Source of the DNA: Candolleomyces eurysporus
Lineage: Eukaryota; Basidiomycota; Agaricomycetes; Agaricales; Psathyrellaceae
Assembly: GCA_027579435.1 (NCBI GenBank)
Contig: JANBPK010000756.1
Coordinates: 1 to 64,000 of the forward strand
Reading direction: 5' to 3'
DNA: 64,000 nucleotides
Part shown: positions 1 through 12,033 of the stretch, in pieces
How the letters are laid out: each line of letters starts with the position of its first letter
How positions within the stretch are numbered: the stretch's first letter is position 1
The notes under the pieces: generated by a model
Databases searched by the model: none
Told to the model about the DNA's origin: nothing
Seen by the model: the letters and a program-made list of their open reading frames with translations, nothing else
Position numbers and translations under genes: made by a program

Positions 1-147
1 GATGATGATCGCATGTCCTCGTCAACAGCGTCGGATCTTGAGGAGGAGTTGTCGGATCTGGAGAACCTGAAAGAACCATCGAGCAGAGGGAGGGATCAGA
101 TCGTTCGGCCACTATCCTTCCAATCCTTTGTTGCACCGCAGACGTAA
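1..147 (+). CDS. C-terminal end of an unidentified acidic protein (5' part outside window)
   Basis: Frame 1 is open from base 1 to a TAA at 145-147 and gives 48 residues rich in Asp, Glu and Ser, with segments such as DLEEELSDLENLKEP, ending SFVAPQT. The composition and uninterrupted frame suggest the tail of a real gene whose body lies upstream of the window. Such acidic, Ser-rich tails are usually disordered. No domain can be recognised, so no function is assigned. A chance open frame cannot be excluded because only 147 bases are visible. Confidence 0.5.
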   Translation, partial: DDDRMSSSTASDLEEELSDLENLKEPSSRGRDQIVRPLSFQSFVAPQT

Positions 148-1233
148 CACACATAATCGACCCTCTTATCGAATATCCCGCAGTAACGCAGACAAAGACA
201 CTCCTTGCTCCTCCTCACAATCTCCTCCGCGCGCGCTCTCTCCCACTCCGCATTTTCTCCTCGCCATTTTCCTCGTTTGGGACCTTGTTTTTCGCTTTAT
301 TGTTTGTTGTGCCTTCATTGACTTTCGGCGCTCTGAGCAGGTCAATCCCACGTTCCTTTTTTTCTTCCTTCGATACAGTTGTAACATCTCCATTATTCTC
401 CATCCTGTCTCAGGATAAGGGCAGGATTCTTCTTTTTGTAATTGGTAGGGTTCGTGTGCAGAACCATTCGCNATCCTCCGTTCCTTTTTTTTTGACACCT
501 GTTTATTCATTTGTGTTTTATTAGCTCGGGCGATATGTCATCGGCCCTCAGGAGCGTTTTTTTTTCTTTCTCCTCATCCTCATCATTCGCGTTCTCCTTC
601 CATAGGCCCCATCTCTTAGTTTATTACCAACCTTTCTCCGCCAGTGTACATCAGTCAAACTCGTTATTGTATGGATATTTGATAACCTAAACACACTACC
701 AGCAAGCGAGCGACAGCCGACATGCACAGCAGACGTGCACTGCTTGCGTGCACGTCAATTGAATCCCGCGCTCGTTCTTTTCTTATTGTTACATTTTCCT
801 TCTCCGCACAAAGTTGCGATGCAACCGGCACGACGCCTTATCCGTGCAGCGTTGTTCCTGGGCGGGGCTCGAGGATCGCTGACATCATAGACATCCGGAT
901 TCGGTACTGCATCCCACGGAGACAAAAACAAAAAGCGGAGGGGGAAAAGAGACAAAAGAAAAAAGGTTGGCGGTCCCACCTGCCCCTTGTCTCGGCGCCA
1001 CAAGATGTAGAGATGGATGGGATAGTTTGGATCAGTCAGGTCATGAGAGTGTCAGATGAATTGCTAGAATTCGTCGAGGAATAGAACAGAAGAGTAGGAA
1101 ATAAATTGTAGTCGGGAGACGGTGTCAGTTCGTCGTCGTAGAGATTCCATATGAAATGTGCGAGGCGAGGAGATTTTTAGAGAAGTGGCAAAGGGCACAT
1201 TGTACTCCAATGAGGCTTGGGGTCGACAGTCGT
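148..1233. other. Intergenic region, no supported gene
   Basis: This stretch separates the tail of the first gene from the 3' end of the kinase gene on the minus strand. It is T/C-rich on the plus strand at about 190-600, with poly-T tracts near 354-366, 487-495 and 558-570. The longest open frame (722-1084, +) gives a low-complexity basic peptide without recognisable homology and without splice partners. I see no convincing coding exon, RNA gene or repeat. Confidence 0.5.
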
Positions 1234-2786
1234 TTAGTTACGTGACACGAGTCGCACCGGCCGTTCGCCATGCTCCTGGTCTTTTAATCTGTTTATGGAA
1301 AAACATATATTGTGATTAGAGCCACGAGACGGCTTCACAACGGCAACTCCAGGAACCTCCTTCTGCAATGGAGGACGTTGTGTGGGCCACAGCTCCTCCA
1401 ATACATATTTCTCGGGCACATGAGGAGGCTAGAATAGAAAATGGCATAGCGACATGTCAGCTAGCTGCTGGAAGGGGACAAGTCACACAACGATAGCCGA
1501 ATACTTACGATGAATCTGCGTTGCTTCACTTTTTCCCAGTCGACTCGTCGAAGCCAGGGATGCTTCTTGACCTCCCCGATTTTGAGTCGGAAAGCTTCAT
1601 CCGGTTCTAGCATTTGGTCAATGAGATCAATAAGGTCCTTTCCAAAAGCATTTGGCTGTTCCGGCCATGGTATTGTATGGCCCATCTTCAATTGGTAAGT
1701 CTCGAAGGAAGTCATCCCAACGAACGGCTAGAAGAGTAGACAATGAGAACCAGTCGGAAGTATGGCGACGTGGGTACACACCAATGTCCCACCAAGAATC
1801 TCGAATAGGATGCAGGCAGCAGAGTATAGATCGACAGAAGCCGACGGAGATCCTGGTCCTATTTGGATCTCTGGAGCCGCATAGAAGGGAGTTCCGACGT
1901 TAGACCACGGCGCTTTGATGTCTGTCAAAGACGCGGCCGACCCAAAGTCCGCGAGACACAAATACCCATCCTCGCCGACCAAGATATTTTCTGGCTTGAT
2001 GTCACGGTGGACGATTCCGGCTTCGTGCAAGAATTCCAGCCCGCAGATAATGTTGGAGAAATAGAATGCGCCGCCACGGAAACTTATTGGAGGTCCGTTC
2101 AGGATGAGACTGCGCAGGGTACCGCGCGGAATGAATTCGATCATCATGTATACGTTCCTGCGGTCCTCGAAGAGGTCTATAAGTCCAGCAACGAAGGGAT
2201 TCCACCCTATCGAAGCCAGGGATTCACGCTCGGCGTTCTTACGATACATATGATCGGTTTGGCTATGGCTTTCCTACGAAGCGGGGGAAAATTAATTTGA
2301 GATGTTTGCATCGGAGAAACGGTTATGACATACGGGCCTAAACCAGCTCCGAAGTAGTTTCTTCCGGATTGCCTTGAGGGCATAAACGGAGTCCGGCCTA
2401 TCGGACGTATGCTTTTGACGTTTTGTTCGAACCAAGTATACATGTGCCTCTTGCCCTCTTCCTGCCAGAATATTGACAGGTAAAGTGTCGTACTGGCACC
2501 GTCATTGTGAACCGGACGTACCGAGAGTTTTCAGGATTTCCAAATCCCTCAATTTCAGGGCTGGAGGCCTTCGGTCCGCAGGTCTGGCCATATCCTGTGG
2601 TGGCGAATCCTAAAGCAGAGGCCAATTCCGATTCGACATTCGTTCAAAGATACCGAGATAATGGCTTACCTCTTCCTCGGCTTCTTCGAGGTAGTCCTTT
2701 TTGACTGCTGCCCCCCATTTCATGGGGGCTATTAGACCATACACGGGCTTCGAAGCAGCCCGGTGGGAGTTACGATATGGAGGCAT
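1234..2786 (-). CDS. AGC-like serine/threonine protein kinase
   Basis: Spliced from about six exons. The N-terminal exon starts at the ATG at 2786; the longer open frame begins with TTG at 2831. The joined protein has a pre-domain RDLEILKTLG, then a glycine loop GRGQEAHVYLV formed across an intron. The ATP-binding lysine is in YALKAIRKK, the catalytic loop is HRDIKPENIL, the metal-binding motif is DFGSA and the P+1 region is GTPFYAAPE. A C-terminal HPWLRRVDWEKV and PPHVPEKYV resemble the end of AGC kinase domains. It should phosphorylate Ser/Thr on unknown substrates. Between the glycine loop and the lysine is a longer than usual insert (TKRQKHTSDRPD). DFGSA replaces the usual DFGLA/DFGFA and recalls PDK1 (DFGTA), but no PH domain is visible. 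Family call firm, subfamily not. Confidence 0.8.
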
Positions 2787-3241
2787 GGTAGTAGAACTGG
2801 AGCAAAATCGTTCAGAACCAGGAGTGCACAAAATTTATATGCGCCACGCAGATGCTAGGTCCATTGTCGTCCCAGGCACAGAGTTATTGTCGAGTGAGGT
2901 AAAACAAGAGGAAAAATGGACCATTGTCGGAAACTGGGACTTCAGATAACAGATAACGTTGTAGGTTGAGAACAAGAACGCGTGATGCCAAGCTGATCGC
3001 CACAGACTCTTCTGCAAACGCCCAATTGCTAAACGGCTTTATCCAGCCCTTTTGAATCTATACCGCCATCGACTAGTAATGGCCTCGCTCTGCTCAAAGG
3101 GATGTCGAATAGACGAGCGCACAGGTTAATAATTGGTGGCGCTGCTCAGGGCACCACACAGCAATCAGGCCTGAAATGGAGGACCGCCCACTGGTGTTGG
3201 CACCTTTCGATCTTGATTCCCTACCTCAACCTTGACCTTCA
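2787..3241. promoter_or_regulatory. Divergent promoter region between the kinase and IPK1 genes
   Basis: These 455 bases separate the start codons of two genes transcribed away from each other, so both promoters should lie here. No coding exon fits either gene. No TATA box or named operator is obvious. Confidence 0.4.
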
Positions 3242-4727
3242 ATGGCGAGCATTGTCGACACCGATCCAAGCGACTGGAGATACGTCTCTGAGGGCGGAGC
3301 GACCATTGTTTTCTCTTATCATGGTCCTCCAAATCCAGAGTTCGATGGAACAGTTTTGCGCCTTCGAAAAGCACTCGTCCCCTCGCTGAAAACCGTCGTC
3401 AAAATCCGGGATGGCGAAGTGCACAAGCCGCAAGCTTTAGATGGAGAAGATGAGCCTGACGACCCCACTATCGAGTACCAGACCAAGTGTATGGCCAAGT
3501 TGATACCCCTCGAGCATCTTCCTCGATTGGAAACCGTAAAGTTGGACCAGGAATGGCTCCAAAGGCTCGTTCAGCTCGAGAATCTAAAGCGCCCAGAGGG
3601 ACGAAGAGAGAAGGATGGAATTGATGTCGACAGAAAGAAAGGCGTCCTCGCGACCGACCTTGTTGGAGGAAATTGGCTCGCCGCCGAAATCAAGGTACTC
3701 ATTTAGCATCCATGTTTTCGAGCAATTTCTTACCCGCTTTTCTATTTCAGCCTAAATGGGCGTTCTTGCCTTCTCCAACCCATCTCTCGGAGGAAACGAA
3801 TTCTATCAAGTCCCAAACGTGCCGATTTTGCATGCATAATCACCTTCGAAAGTCCAACGGCGACATCATCGAAATGAATTACTGCCCACTGGATCTGTTT
3901 TCTGGAGACGAAGCGAGGATCACCAAGGCGATACATGGTCTGTGGGATGCTTGGACCGAGAGCGGTGGAACCGTCAATAACCTCAAGGTGTTTGCCAAAG
4001 GAAAAACTCTCCGCCCAACCGAGGTAAGAATCCGCCTGCTGTGCTCAATCCTGATCTGACTCAAGTTTTGTAGACTTCCCTGATGCTTGCAGAGGGTGTG
4101 GACGCTTCATCCACCACAACGGAACAGATTCGGGATGCATTCACCTCAGCGCTCCGCCGCACACTGATCAAGACTCCCGTCCTGGGCATATTATCCCGTT
4201 TGCAACGAACCCTCGATGTCCTCGATATCGAGGGCTTGTCTAAATTATGGAGAACGACCGAAAGGGCGGCTCCATTGTACCGCACCACCTTTGAATCCTT
4301 TTTTGCGCAGCCCGACGGGACAAGTCCCCCGCCGACCACCCCTCTCGGGGTCAGCTCCCTATTTTTATCGTCTCCCGAGCCAGCCATCCCGGACTGGGTG
4401 GATTTCCTCAACACATACCTCTCGCCGTTCAGCTCTCAACTCGACCATTCCAACCCCGAGCCAAAGAATCTCCGGTATTATCTGTTGGCGTATTTGCTGT
4501 CAGCAACGTTCAAGGATTGTTCGATTATCGTTCGGCTTGACTTTGTGCGACCCGGCATCGAACCGAAGATCGAGGTCAAGCCCAATACCGTCACAGTTAT
4601 CGATTTGGACCCCAAGAGTCTCGACAAATTGAGGGGATGGGAGAAGTTGGACAAGCGGATTGCTGCCACATACTCGTTGAACAGTGCACGGAAGACGTGT
4701 ATCGACGCGTTCTCTTCGTCGACATAG
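3242..4727 (+). CDS. IPK1: Inositol-pentakisphosphate 2-kinase
   Basis: Three exons: ATG at 3242, an intron after WLAAEIK, an intron after LRPTE, and TAG at 4725-4727. The family marker EIKPKWAFLPS is restored exactly across the first intron, and CRFCMHNHLR follows, as in the Ins_P5_2-kin family. The enzyme phosphorylates the 2-position of Ins(1,3,4,5,6)P5 with ATP to make phytate (InsP6), which supports mRNA export and inositol pyrophosphate synthesis in the nucleus and cytosol. The N-terminal half has WRYVSEGGATIVFSY, the nucleotide-binding glycine region of this fold, and the C-terminal half has YYLLAYLLSATFKDCSIIVR and VTVIDLDPKSLDKL, the conserved end of the family. Length of roughly 450 residues is normal. 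The gene is intact. Confidence 0.92.
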
Positions 4728-5025
4728 ATCGATATTTGCTTTGTATATATTGTAACTGGCGTGCGTTTGGAGCTCGCTGCTATACATATGTCATTCATGT
4801 TGTATTCACATTGGAACCCTCCTTCAACGCGTGGGATATCCCCAAGAGGAACGGTCAAGCTCCGATTTAGCGAGGGCGGGGTTCAATGGAACAGCATGAT
4901 TCCGCTTGAGCTCCAAGCAAAGTATTACGGATCTCGACGACTACTTTAAACTTAGTTTCTGCTCATTCCACGTCCTTCTAAAGTCCCTCTAGTACACTCC
5001 TCTCGACGCTACCAGACCTTGCCAA

Positions 5026-6747
5026 ATGTCAACATTCTTGCGACGCGCCGTACCCAACCTTAGGCAGCTCAAGCCCTTACCAAGGCAGTCGGCCATTCTA
5101 CGAAATGGTGCTATTCAGAGACGTCTCGTGTCCACATACAATGCCGACGTGGCGGGTCTAACTGACGAGGAGGTTGAGGTACGTCGTTGTCTCGTTGCTC
5201 TGTGCTCCAACCCCGCTAAGCCGCAGTTGTCAGTTCCGAAACGCTGTTACCGACTTTGCGGAGAAGGAGATTGCTCCTCGAGCAGCAGAGATTGACAGAA
5301 CCAATACGTTCCCTTCAGTACGTTACACACTCCACGTTCGGCATTGCAGGGAAACTGATGCGGCACCTTGCTACAGGATGTATGGGAGAAACTGGGTTCA
5401 ATGGGTCTCCTTGGAATTACCGTATCCCCCAAATACGACGGACTCGGTCTTGGCTATTTCCAACATACACTTGCAATGGAGGCTCTCTCGACAGCATCTG
5501 GTTCGGTTGCCCTGTCGTATGGTGCCCATTCCAACCTCTGCGTAAACCAAATCCACCGACATGGGACAGAGGAGCAGAAAGCCAAGTACCTTCCAGATTT
5601 GATTAGCGGCGCGAAAGTGGGGAGCTTGGCTATGAGCGAAACGGGGAGCGGAAGTGACGTTGTGAGCATGAAGTTGAGAGCTGACAAGGTGCCGGGTGGG
5701 TGGAAGTTGAATGGAAACAAATTCTGGTGAGTGCACAGTGCAAATGCGTCTCCACACGATTGAGCTGACTGGAATCGTGTGTGTAGGATCACCAATGGCC
5801 CTGTCGCGTCGACTTTGGTAGTTTACGCGAAGACTTCCCCCGATAAGGGTTCCAAGGGAATCACTGCATTCATTATCGAGCGAGGGTTCAAGGGATTCTC
5901 GACTAGTCAAAAGCTGGACAAATTTGGCATGAGGGGTAGCGATACCTGTGAACTTGTGTTTGAAGATTGCGAGGTTCCTGAAGGTGAGATAGTTGGTTTG
6001 GTTCTTGCGAATGAAACTAACGCGATTCTAGCCAACGTTTTGGGTCAGGTTGACCGAGGTGCAGCAGTGCTCATGTCCGGCTTGGATTTGGAACGTATTG
6101 TGTTGAGCGGTGGGCCACTGGGGTACGCCATCGACTTACAATGGTTTTCAATTAACTGACACCAATAATACCAGCTTGATGCAGGCAGCATTCGACTATG
6201 CCGTTGAATATGTGCACGACCGCAAACAATTCGGCCAACCAATTGGAACCTTCCAATTAATGCAAGGTATTTGGCTAGTTGTCTGACGAGTTTACTCAGC
6301 GTTACTGACCGTATTGGAAAGCGAAACTGGCGGACATGTATACCAAGTTGAGTGCCAGTAGGGCATACGTTTATGCTGTTGCGAAGGCCTGTGACCAAGG
6401 GAAAGTCAGCCGCAAGGTATGGACATTCCAGTCGATCTCTCTGCATTACATGACTAAAATGGGGGAAGGATTGCGCTGGAGCTATTCTGTATTCTACAGA
6501 GAAGGCGGTGGAGGTAACCATGGAGGGTATGCAGTGTTTGGGAGGGAATGGATACATTAACGGTGAGTCCAAACCGTGGTCTATAGATTAGACGAAGAAC
6601 GTGACTAACACTGCTCTCTCCACTCTAAAAGATTACCCGATGGGTCGACTGCTGCGGGATGCTCGGTTGTACACGGTTGGGGCTGGCACACAGGAGATTC
6701 GGCGAATGCTCATAGGACGAGAGTTCAACGAGCAGTTTAAGCACTGA
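5026..6747 (+). CDS. IVD: Isovaleryl-CoA dehydrogenase, mitochondrial
   Basis: Acyl-CoA dehydrogenase spread over at least eight short exons from ATG 5026 to TGA 6745-6747. The first ~35 residues are rich in Arg and Leu with no acids ([16 protein letters not shown]), a mitochondrial presequence. The N-terminal domain has [15 protein letters not shown]. The FAD/substrate region reads [12 protein letters not shown], then WITNGPVA, then the middle beta domain. [14 protein letters not shown] carries the glutamate used as catalytic base in isovaleryl-CoA dehydrogenases. [16 protein letters not shown] and [10 protein letters not shown] complete the family set, and the protein ends [15 protein letters not shown]. 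It oxidises isovaleryl-CoA to 3-methylcrotonyl-CoA in leucine breakdown, passing electrons to ETF. Intact, of usual length (about 420 residues). Confidence 0.93.
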
Positions 6748-6978
6748 GAGACTCTGTACGGCAACTGTACGGTATCTATTAGAGTATAAACGAGTCTCGA
6801 CGTCGATCCTCAGGAAAAACAGAAAGCCGAGAGGCGATACGGCCTGTCCTAGTTTAGGACATGTCTTGGCCATTCTCGATCGATATTTCCAGGGCACGCG
6901 GATTATTTTTATTTTCCTGGCAATTTATAGACATGCCCCAGATTATTTGCTGCTCATTCTTTTCTCTCCCCTACAGCC

Positions 6979-8219
6979 ATGGCTTCAGACCAGAATCCTG
7001 CCATCGTCCCCGCTGACAACCTTAAGAAGCAGGGCCTCTATTTCGACCACCCTGGCCCCCAGCCTGCGTCGGAGCCAAGTCAAGCTGCCGATGATGCTCA
7101 GAGTCCCGCATCGAGGCCGCCGTCTCCGTCAAACATCCGCCCCCGAACCGCCCAAGCCTGCGACAAGTGCCGGGAGCGGAAGACAAAGGTATGCACCCGC
7201 CTTTACGCTTTTTTGTTCCTATCGCCGATGCTGAGGCCTGATCGCACAGTGTTCCGGCGAAAAGCCTACTTGCACCCGCTGCTCCAATCGCGGGCTGATT
7301 TGCCACTATTCTACTCGAGCGAATCGCTCGAAAGGAAACCCCGTACCATCTGTTCGTCGCGAGCAGCGGAAAGCGTCTAGGGAAGGCATTTTTCTGTCGC
7401 ACCATAGGGTCAGTCCCCCGGGAACGCACCAGCGTCCTGCTAAGGCTAGTATTGCCGACTCGCCCAATGTGTTCAAGCCGTACCCGTGTCCACCCATTTC
7501 GCGCTATTCTGCTGGTTCAAATGGCGCATATAGCAACACTTGGTCTGGGGGGGCGTCTCACCCTGAAAGTTATCGCAGCCCGCAGCCTATCGTCCCAGGC
7601 TCTAGCACACCTTTTGCATCTGGCAATGCCCATCAGAACAAATACAGCTGCAGGCAGCCGCAAAAATCTTTTGTGGAGGGTAACCCGGGTGCATATATTG
7701 ACTATGCCCTCACCCCGCGGGATTCGTTACCTGGGTACAACGCTCAACCGTGGTACGCTTTTCACACCCTATTCTTCATGTACATTGCCTGACCAGCTGG
7801 CCAGGAACGCTCCTTACATGGTGGCCCCAATGGGAAGGTCAGGCGATTACCGCCTAGCTAATGGTCTCGCTGACCGTGGGCCTTGTCTCTCCCGTGCATC
7901 CAATTCCAGCTCGTCAGACGAGAGTCTAGTTGGAACGCCGGGAAATTCGATTGCGGGACCATCGGATTTCTGCTATCGTGGAGGAGTTTCTGCCACTGGC
8001 TCCCCTAGCGAGTCTGTGTCTGGCTACGTCGGCAACCAATTCCACCCAGGAAACTTTCTGGACTTTGCCAATTCTTTTGCTTCCTCCCACCCATCGCCAG
8101 CAACAGACTGGCCGTCACCAGAGGTGCCACCGCCGACCCACCTACCGCCTCAAGACCGTTTAGAATTGGCTTATCCTCCGATGGTCAACAATCGATGCTA
8201 TCAGTATTCTTATACCTAG
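6979..8219 (+). CDS. Zn(II)2Cys6 fungal transcription factor
   Basis: Three exons (6979-7188, 7250-7752, 7805-8219) join in frame to 375 residues. The binuclear zinc cluster lies near residues 59-88 and is split by the first intron: CDKCRERKTK joined to CSGEKPTCTRCSNRGLIC. This fits C-x2-C-x6-C-x6-C-x2-C-x6-C, with a basic loop after the second cysteine. After the cluster comes a basic stretch and then about 260 residues of Ser/Pro/Asn-rich, probably disordered sequence without the fungal middle homology domain. It should bind DNA in the nucleus, but its target genes are unknown. It follows isovaleryl-CoA dehydrogenase on the same strand; nothing shows that it controls that gene. The ATG at 6979 gives a hydrophilic leader typical of this class. 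Confidence 0.88.
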
Positions 8220-8515
8220 TCTTCTGGAAGGGCTTTGTTTTATCATTATCGTTATTACTATTACTAGCTTGTTTTCGCTATCCCAGTCCATTGTAAATTG
8301 TTTCGTTATGTTGTGACGAGGGACTATGACAACAGGCATGCCTCTTCCATGTGTATTATTTGAATGACATCAGTTGGCAGTTGACTATGGTTTGCCTGAA
8401 AGTTCCTTTGACGCATCCACTGGAATTAAAATTAATATACAAAAAGAAATGAATAGATCATCCAACGGCACTGAGCGCTTTCTCTGCTCGTCCTAGCATC
8501 CAGCATCCAATATTC
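8220..8515. other. Convergent 3' spacer, no gene seen
   Basis: This AT-rich 296-base stretch lies between the stop codons of the Zn2Cys6 gene and the MYND gene, so it holds the two 3' untranslated ends. A short trinucleotide-like run of TTA/TTAC is seen near 8240-8268. No coding frame or structured RNA is evident. Confidence 0.5.
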
Positions 8516-9457
8516 TTATCGTTCGTCACCCTCAGCCTCCCCAATAGGCTTGGTAAATCCCTCCGAGGCGACACCAAGGGCCAACAACCCTGCAAACATT
8601 TTTTGCCAATCATCCTTCCCATTGCAACATTCAAGATTCCATGCTGCTTGTATGATTCCCGGTGTCGCGGCGATTGTTTTCGAGAGGTAAATTCCGAAGT
8701 CTGGTGCAGCCACCACAGTCACAACCAGACCGATGCAAGTCCCCATCTTCCTCATCCGCTTCGACTCTTCCAAAGCGGCTTGGACGGCCTCCTTGTGTGC
8801 CGGGCTCTGCTTTGCCAAAGTGACGATGGGCGAGACATAGGTGTCAACCACGGAGAAGCTGCGTCGGATCGCTGGTTCGTCTCGGATTCTTGTTGTGGGA
8901 TCAAAGATGGGAGCGAGGTTGAGGACGAGGGCTTTCCTGAGGCAGTTTTCGGGCTCTTTCCGGAGGTCAAGCGCATGAATGGCGCCGATGTGAATGAGGT
9001 TCTCTTGAAGCTGTATGTGGACGTCGACCGGTATTGGTCATCGGCCGATCCAAGGTCGTCAGTGATCCATCAGCCTTCTAACGGTGGCACGCACTAACAC
9101 CTGCCCATTTCCGTAGCATCCTTGTTACCATGACTGGGTTATATGCGCTCCCCGTCTGTGGATATTTGTAGGATTTGAGATTTGAAAAGGTCTGCTGGGT
9201 AATTTTGCAGCTCTTCTTGTGATATGGCCAATCAGCCTTCTGGCATTCTCTGCTCTGTACAGAACAAGGGGGAGGTTTGAGCGATAGAGAGTCAATGTAC
9301 GATATGTTGGGACGGGACACACGCAATAGTGAGCATTTCTACACCCGCTGCATAGATTCAGCTTGAAATTCGAATCCTCCACCCGCATGCATGTTTCAAG
9401 ACGGCAAGCCCGGGCACTTTTAGCGAGATCTTCTAACGACAGTGGCTCCAATGCCAT
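8516..9457 (-). CDS. Small MYND zinc-finger protein
   Basis: Starts at the ATG at 9457 (MALEPLSLEDLAKS) and ends at 8516. The N-terminal exon carries the first half of a MYND finger (CRLETC, then CSGCRNAHYC) and the next exon the second half (SRECQKADWPYHKKSC), giving the usual Cys/His spacing. MYND fingers bind proline-rich peptides in partner proteins. The C-terminal half is helical, with a segment near GTCIGLVVTVVAAPDFGIYL that is hydrophobic enough to be buried or membrane-associated, and it ends IGEAEGDER. No SET domain is present, so it is not a methyltransferase. Single-MYND proteins of this sort are numerous in Agaricomycetes and mostly uncharacterised. Internal exon borders at 8850-9125 are less certain than the ends. 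Confidence 0.75.
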
Positions 9458-10129
9458 GGGCCACTAGCCAGATAGATTGGAGAAAGACGGTGGCACACAG
9501 GAGGTGTCCCCTGAACTTGTGTGCCCGATGATGGATGGAGAGGGAGTGACGAGAGCCGCGCGCCTAACTTTGCGAAACAGCCACCCAAAAAGGAACTGAA
9601 TCACACCTGAGTTGACCAAAAAAAAGAGAATTAAAGTCTATATCACTACTAGAATGAGAGATATCAATACATATGCTACTACTTAATGAAGGGTATGCTC
9701 GTGAGGTATGCAAGAGGGCGTCAATAGTGACCAGTGAAGGAAGGGCAGTAGCCATGCTACTGTGCTTAGTTAGGTTCATGAAGGATCGTGTGGATAAAGG
9801 ATAAAAGTGCGAAACCAATGATATAAGAAGACGAAGACTACTTCTGAGCGTCAGTCGTCCTTCGCATCATAATTTCTCTCTGAAACTAGGCGAACGGTTC
9901 AACGGTCGGGGAGCAGGTAACTGCGGAAGCATAACAAATATACAACCTCGTCGATGCATATTCTCGAGGGACTCCTTGACGCTGGCGTACCCTCCCACAA
10001 TCTGCCAACAAATAGCACATATGCCTAAGGCACTCCCAGGTTAATTGTCCACAGGCTTGCGGAAGAGCGAGCTCAAAGCATGAAGGGTCCCAAGCATCCA
10101 GGAGGAGCCCAAGGACCAGCGCCCGCAGC
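9458..10129. other. Intergenic region, nothing recognised
   Basis: These 672 bases lie between the MYND start (minus) and the PAC1 stop (minus). They must hold the MYND promoter and the PAC1 3' untranslated region. Short open frames on the minus strand at 9564-9818 and 9886-10164 show no domain or splice logic. I see no RNA gene or mobile element. Confidence 0.5.
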
Positions 10130-11818
10130 TCAAGGCAACCAAATCTTGATTGTCTGATCGACACTCCCTGTCGCTACGACGTTGACAACTTTCTCCGGAT
10201 CGGAGGCTTCTGTAGATTCTGTTCCATTGACCTTCTTGTCGCCGCTAGACCCGCCTGCCGGCTGTCGACCCCATGCCAAAGTCGCTACGAAGTGACTGTG
10301 GGCTTCCACCGTTTTTACGCATCTACCAGTTGAGAGTTCCCAGACACGTATCGTCTTGTCGTCCGATGAAGACAAGAGATATTTCCCCGATGGGTGGAAG
10401 GCAAGAGCCCTGACCCAGTTATCGTGACCCGCCTAGCAAAGTAGCATTAAGCAGTGAAAAGAAAAGAATCTCGCGAGTAACTCACGAGGTTCCGGATCAT
10501 TTGTCCTGTTTGAGTATCCCAAATTTTGATTGTCTTGTCGCGAGCCCCAGATGCAACGAACAAACCATGGCGTTTGGTGCGATCGGTATTCTAGAGAGGG
10601 TTAAGTACTGAGAGACGCTCTCTGCTGGGTTCAACCACGTACCGGAATGCCAGCTAACTCTCGAATTGCAGTATAAGCGGCTACTGGGGCGAAGGCAACC
10701 ACCAAAACATCGTTCTCGTGCCCTCTGAGTTCCGATTTCATTTCGCCAGTAAGGGGATCCCATAATCTGACTGTCTGAGAGATATTCCGCCTCAGTGAAC
10801 ATCAACTTTGATAAATCAAAGGGACTCACCTGATCTTTCGAACAGCTAGCGACAAATTTCCCATCGCTTGAGGGTACAGCACATCGAACCCATTCCGAGT
10901 GGCCACTCAGCGTTCGGATTTGATGTCTACGGGGCAGAAAGGAGCTCAACTCGCGCTTGAGAGGCAGCAACAAACAGCAACTCACGTTGAAGCAACATCA
11001 AAGAGTCGTATTGTGCGATCTCGGCTTGCACTGATGATAAGCTGATCTCCAGGCATGAAGCGGACTGAGGAAACGGCGTGTTCATGGCCAGGGAACGTCT
11101 TCGTGTTCTTCCACTCGTTCTGAGAGTCCCAGATTTTGATGAAAAGATCAGAAGAGCATGTCACTGAAATAATCGACATAAGCATCGTGTCAGGGGTATA
11201 GGCGGACAGCGCGTACCTAGCAGGTGCCCTTTATGATCGAAATCAAGGTCGTTTACTGGCTTCGTGTGTCCTTTAAGCGTGCGTTCGAATTCTCCAGTCT
11301 CCCAGTCCCATATCTTGACTGTTGCGTCTTCACTTGCTGAAGCTAAAATTGAGTATTGAGGGTGGAAGGCGACTCGAGTTAGTGGGGCGCGGTGGCCAGT
11401 GAGAACGTGGGCTGCTGGTGCTCGTGGTAGCCAATCTGTCTGGGCTGCTGCTCGCTTGGCTGGCGATAAAGATAGTTCTTCTTGCAGCTGGGCATTTCTG
11501 TTCTCCAGTTCCATTATCTGTTCAAGGGTCAATACAAAGGTAGATTGTCGCCGTAACTGCACTGGCCTTCTTTTGCAATCGGATCACGCTCGTCCATTTC
11601 TTCTCCAGCAAACCAGTGTATCTGGCGTTGGGGTCAGGGGTGTAGTCAATACCAGCAGATTGCTTCAGGGCGGTGAAGGCCTCGGTGTGGTTGTTGGCGA
11701 ATAGATAGTCCAGCATGGACTTGTGACTGGTGGCGAACATTCAGGATGGACAGATCAAGCCATTCGTGGCAACTAGCACGTACAGGTCATCTCTTTGCCT
11801 GTCTGACAACAGAGCCAT
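10130..11818 (-). CDS. PAC1: Nuclear distribution protein PAC1 (LIS1 homologue)
   Basis: A short first exon (ATG at 11818, [12 protein letters not shown]) splices to [17 protein letters not shown], rebuilding the LisH dimerisation motif. An inner methionine at 11740 would cut that motif in half. A coiled coil follows ([15 protein letters not shown]), then seven WD40 blades with repeated GH...WD endings: GHRAPLT...KIWD, GHTKPVN...KIWD, GHEHAVS...RLFD, GHSEWVR...RLWD, a blade ending KIWD, GHDNWVR...RVWE and a last blade ending [12 protein letters not shown]1/PAC1 binds the dynein motor with NudE and NudF-pathway partners and is needed for nuclear migration and spindle positioning along microtubules. 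Architecture and length (about 430 residues) match the family. At least seven introns. Confidence 0.93.
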
Positions 11819-12033
11819 CGCACTTGGACACGAATTCGCTGCGAATGCTACTTGGTTCGGGGGTGGGGAGCAGTGGAGGGTGTGGTGGTAGCCGCGTTGG
11901 AAAGGGGAAAGACGACGGTTGGGAGGGCTGATTGAACATGTCCCATTTTAGAAACCAAGTCATCTAGCCGATGGCTTTGATCACAGCTCAGTTCAACTCA
12001 AAAACCAAGATATGACAGCGTCTGATAGAGTAT

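Noticed and set aside
722..1084. Plus-strand open frame of 120 codons in the first intergenic region
   Set aside because: Low-complexity basic translation without domain, splice partners or family resemblance; fits chance opening.
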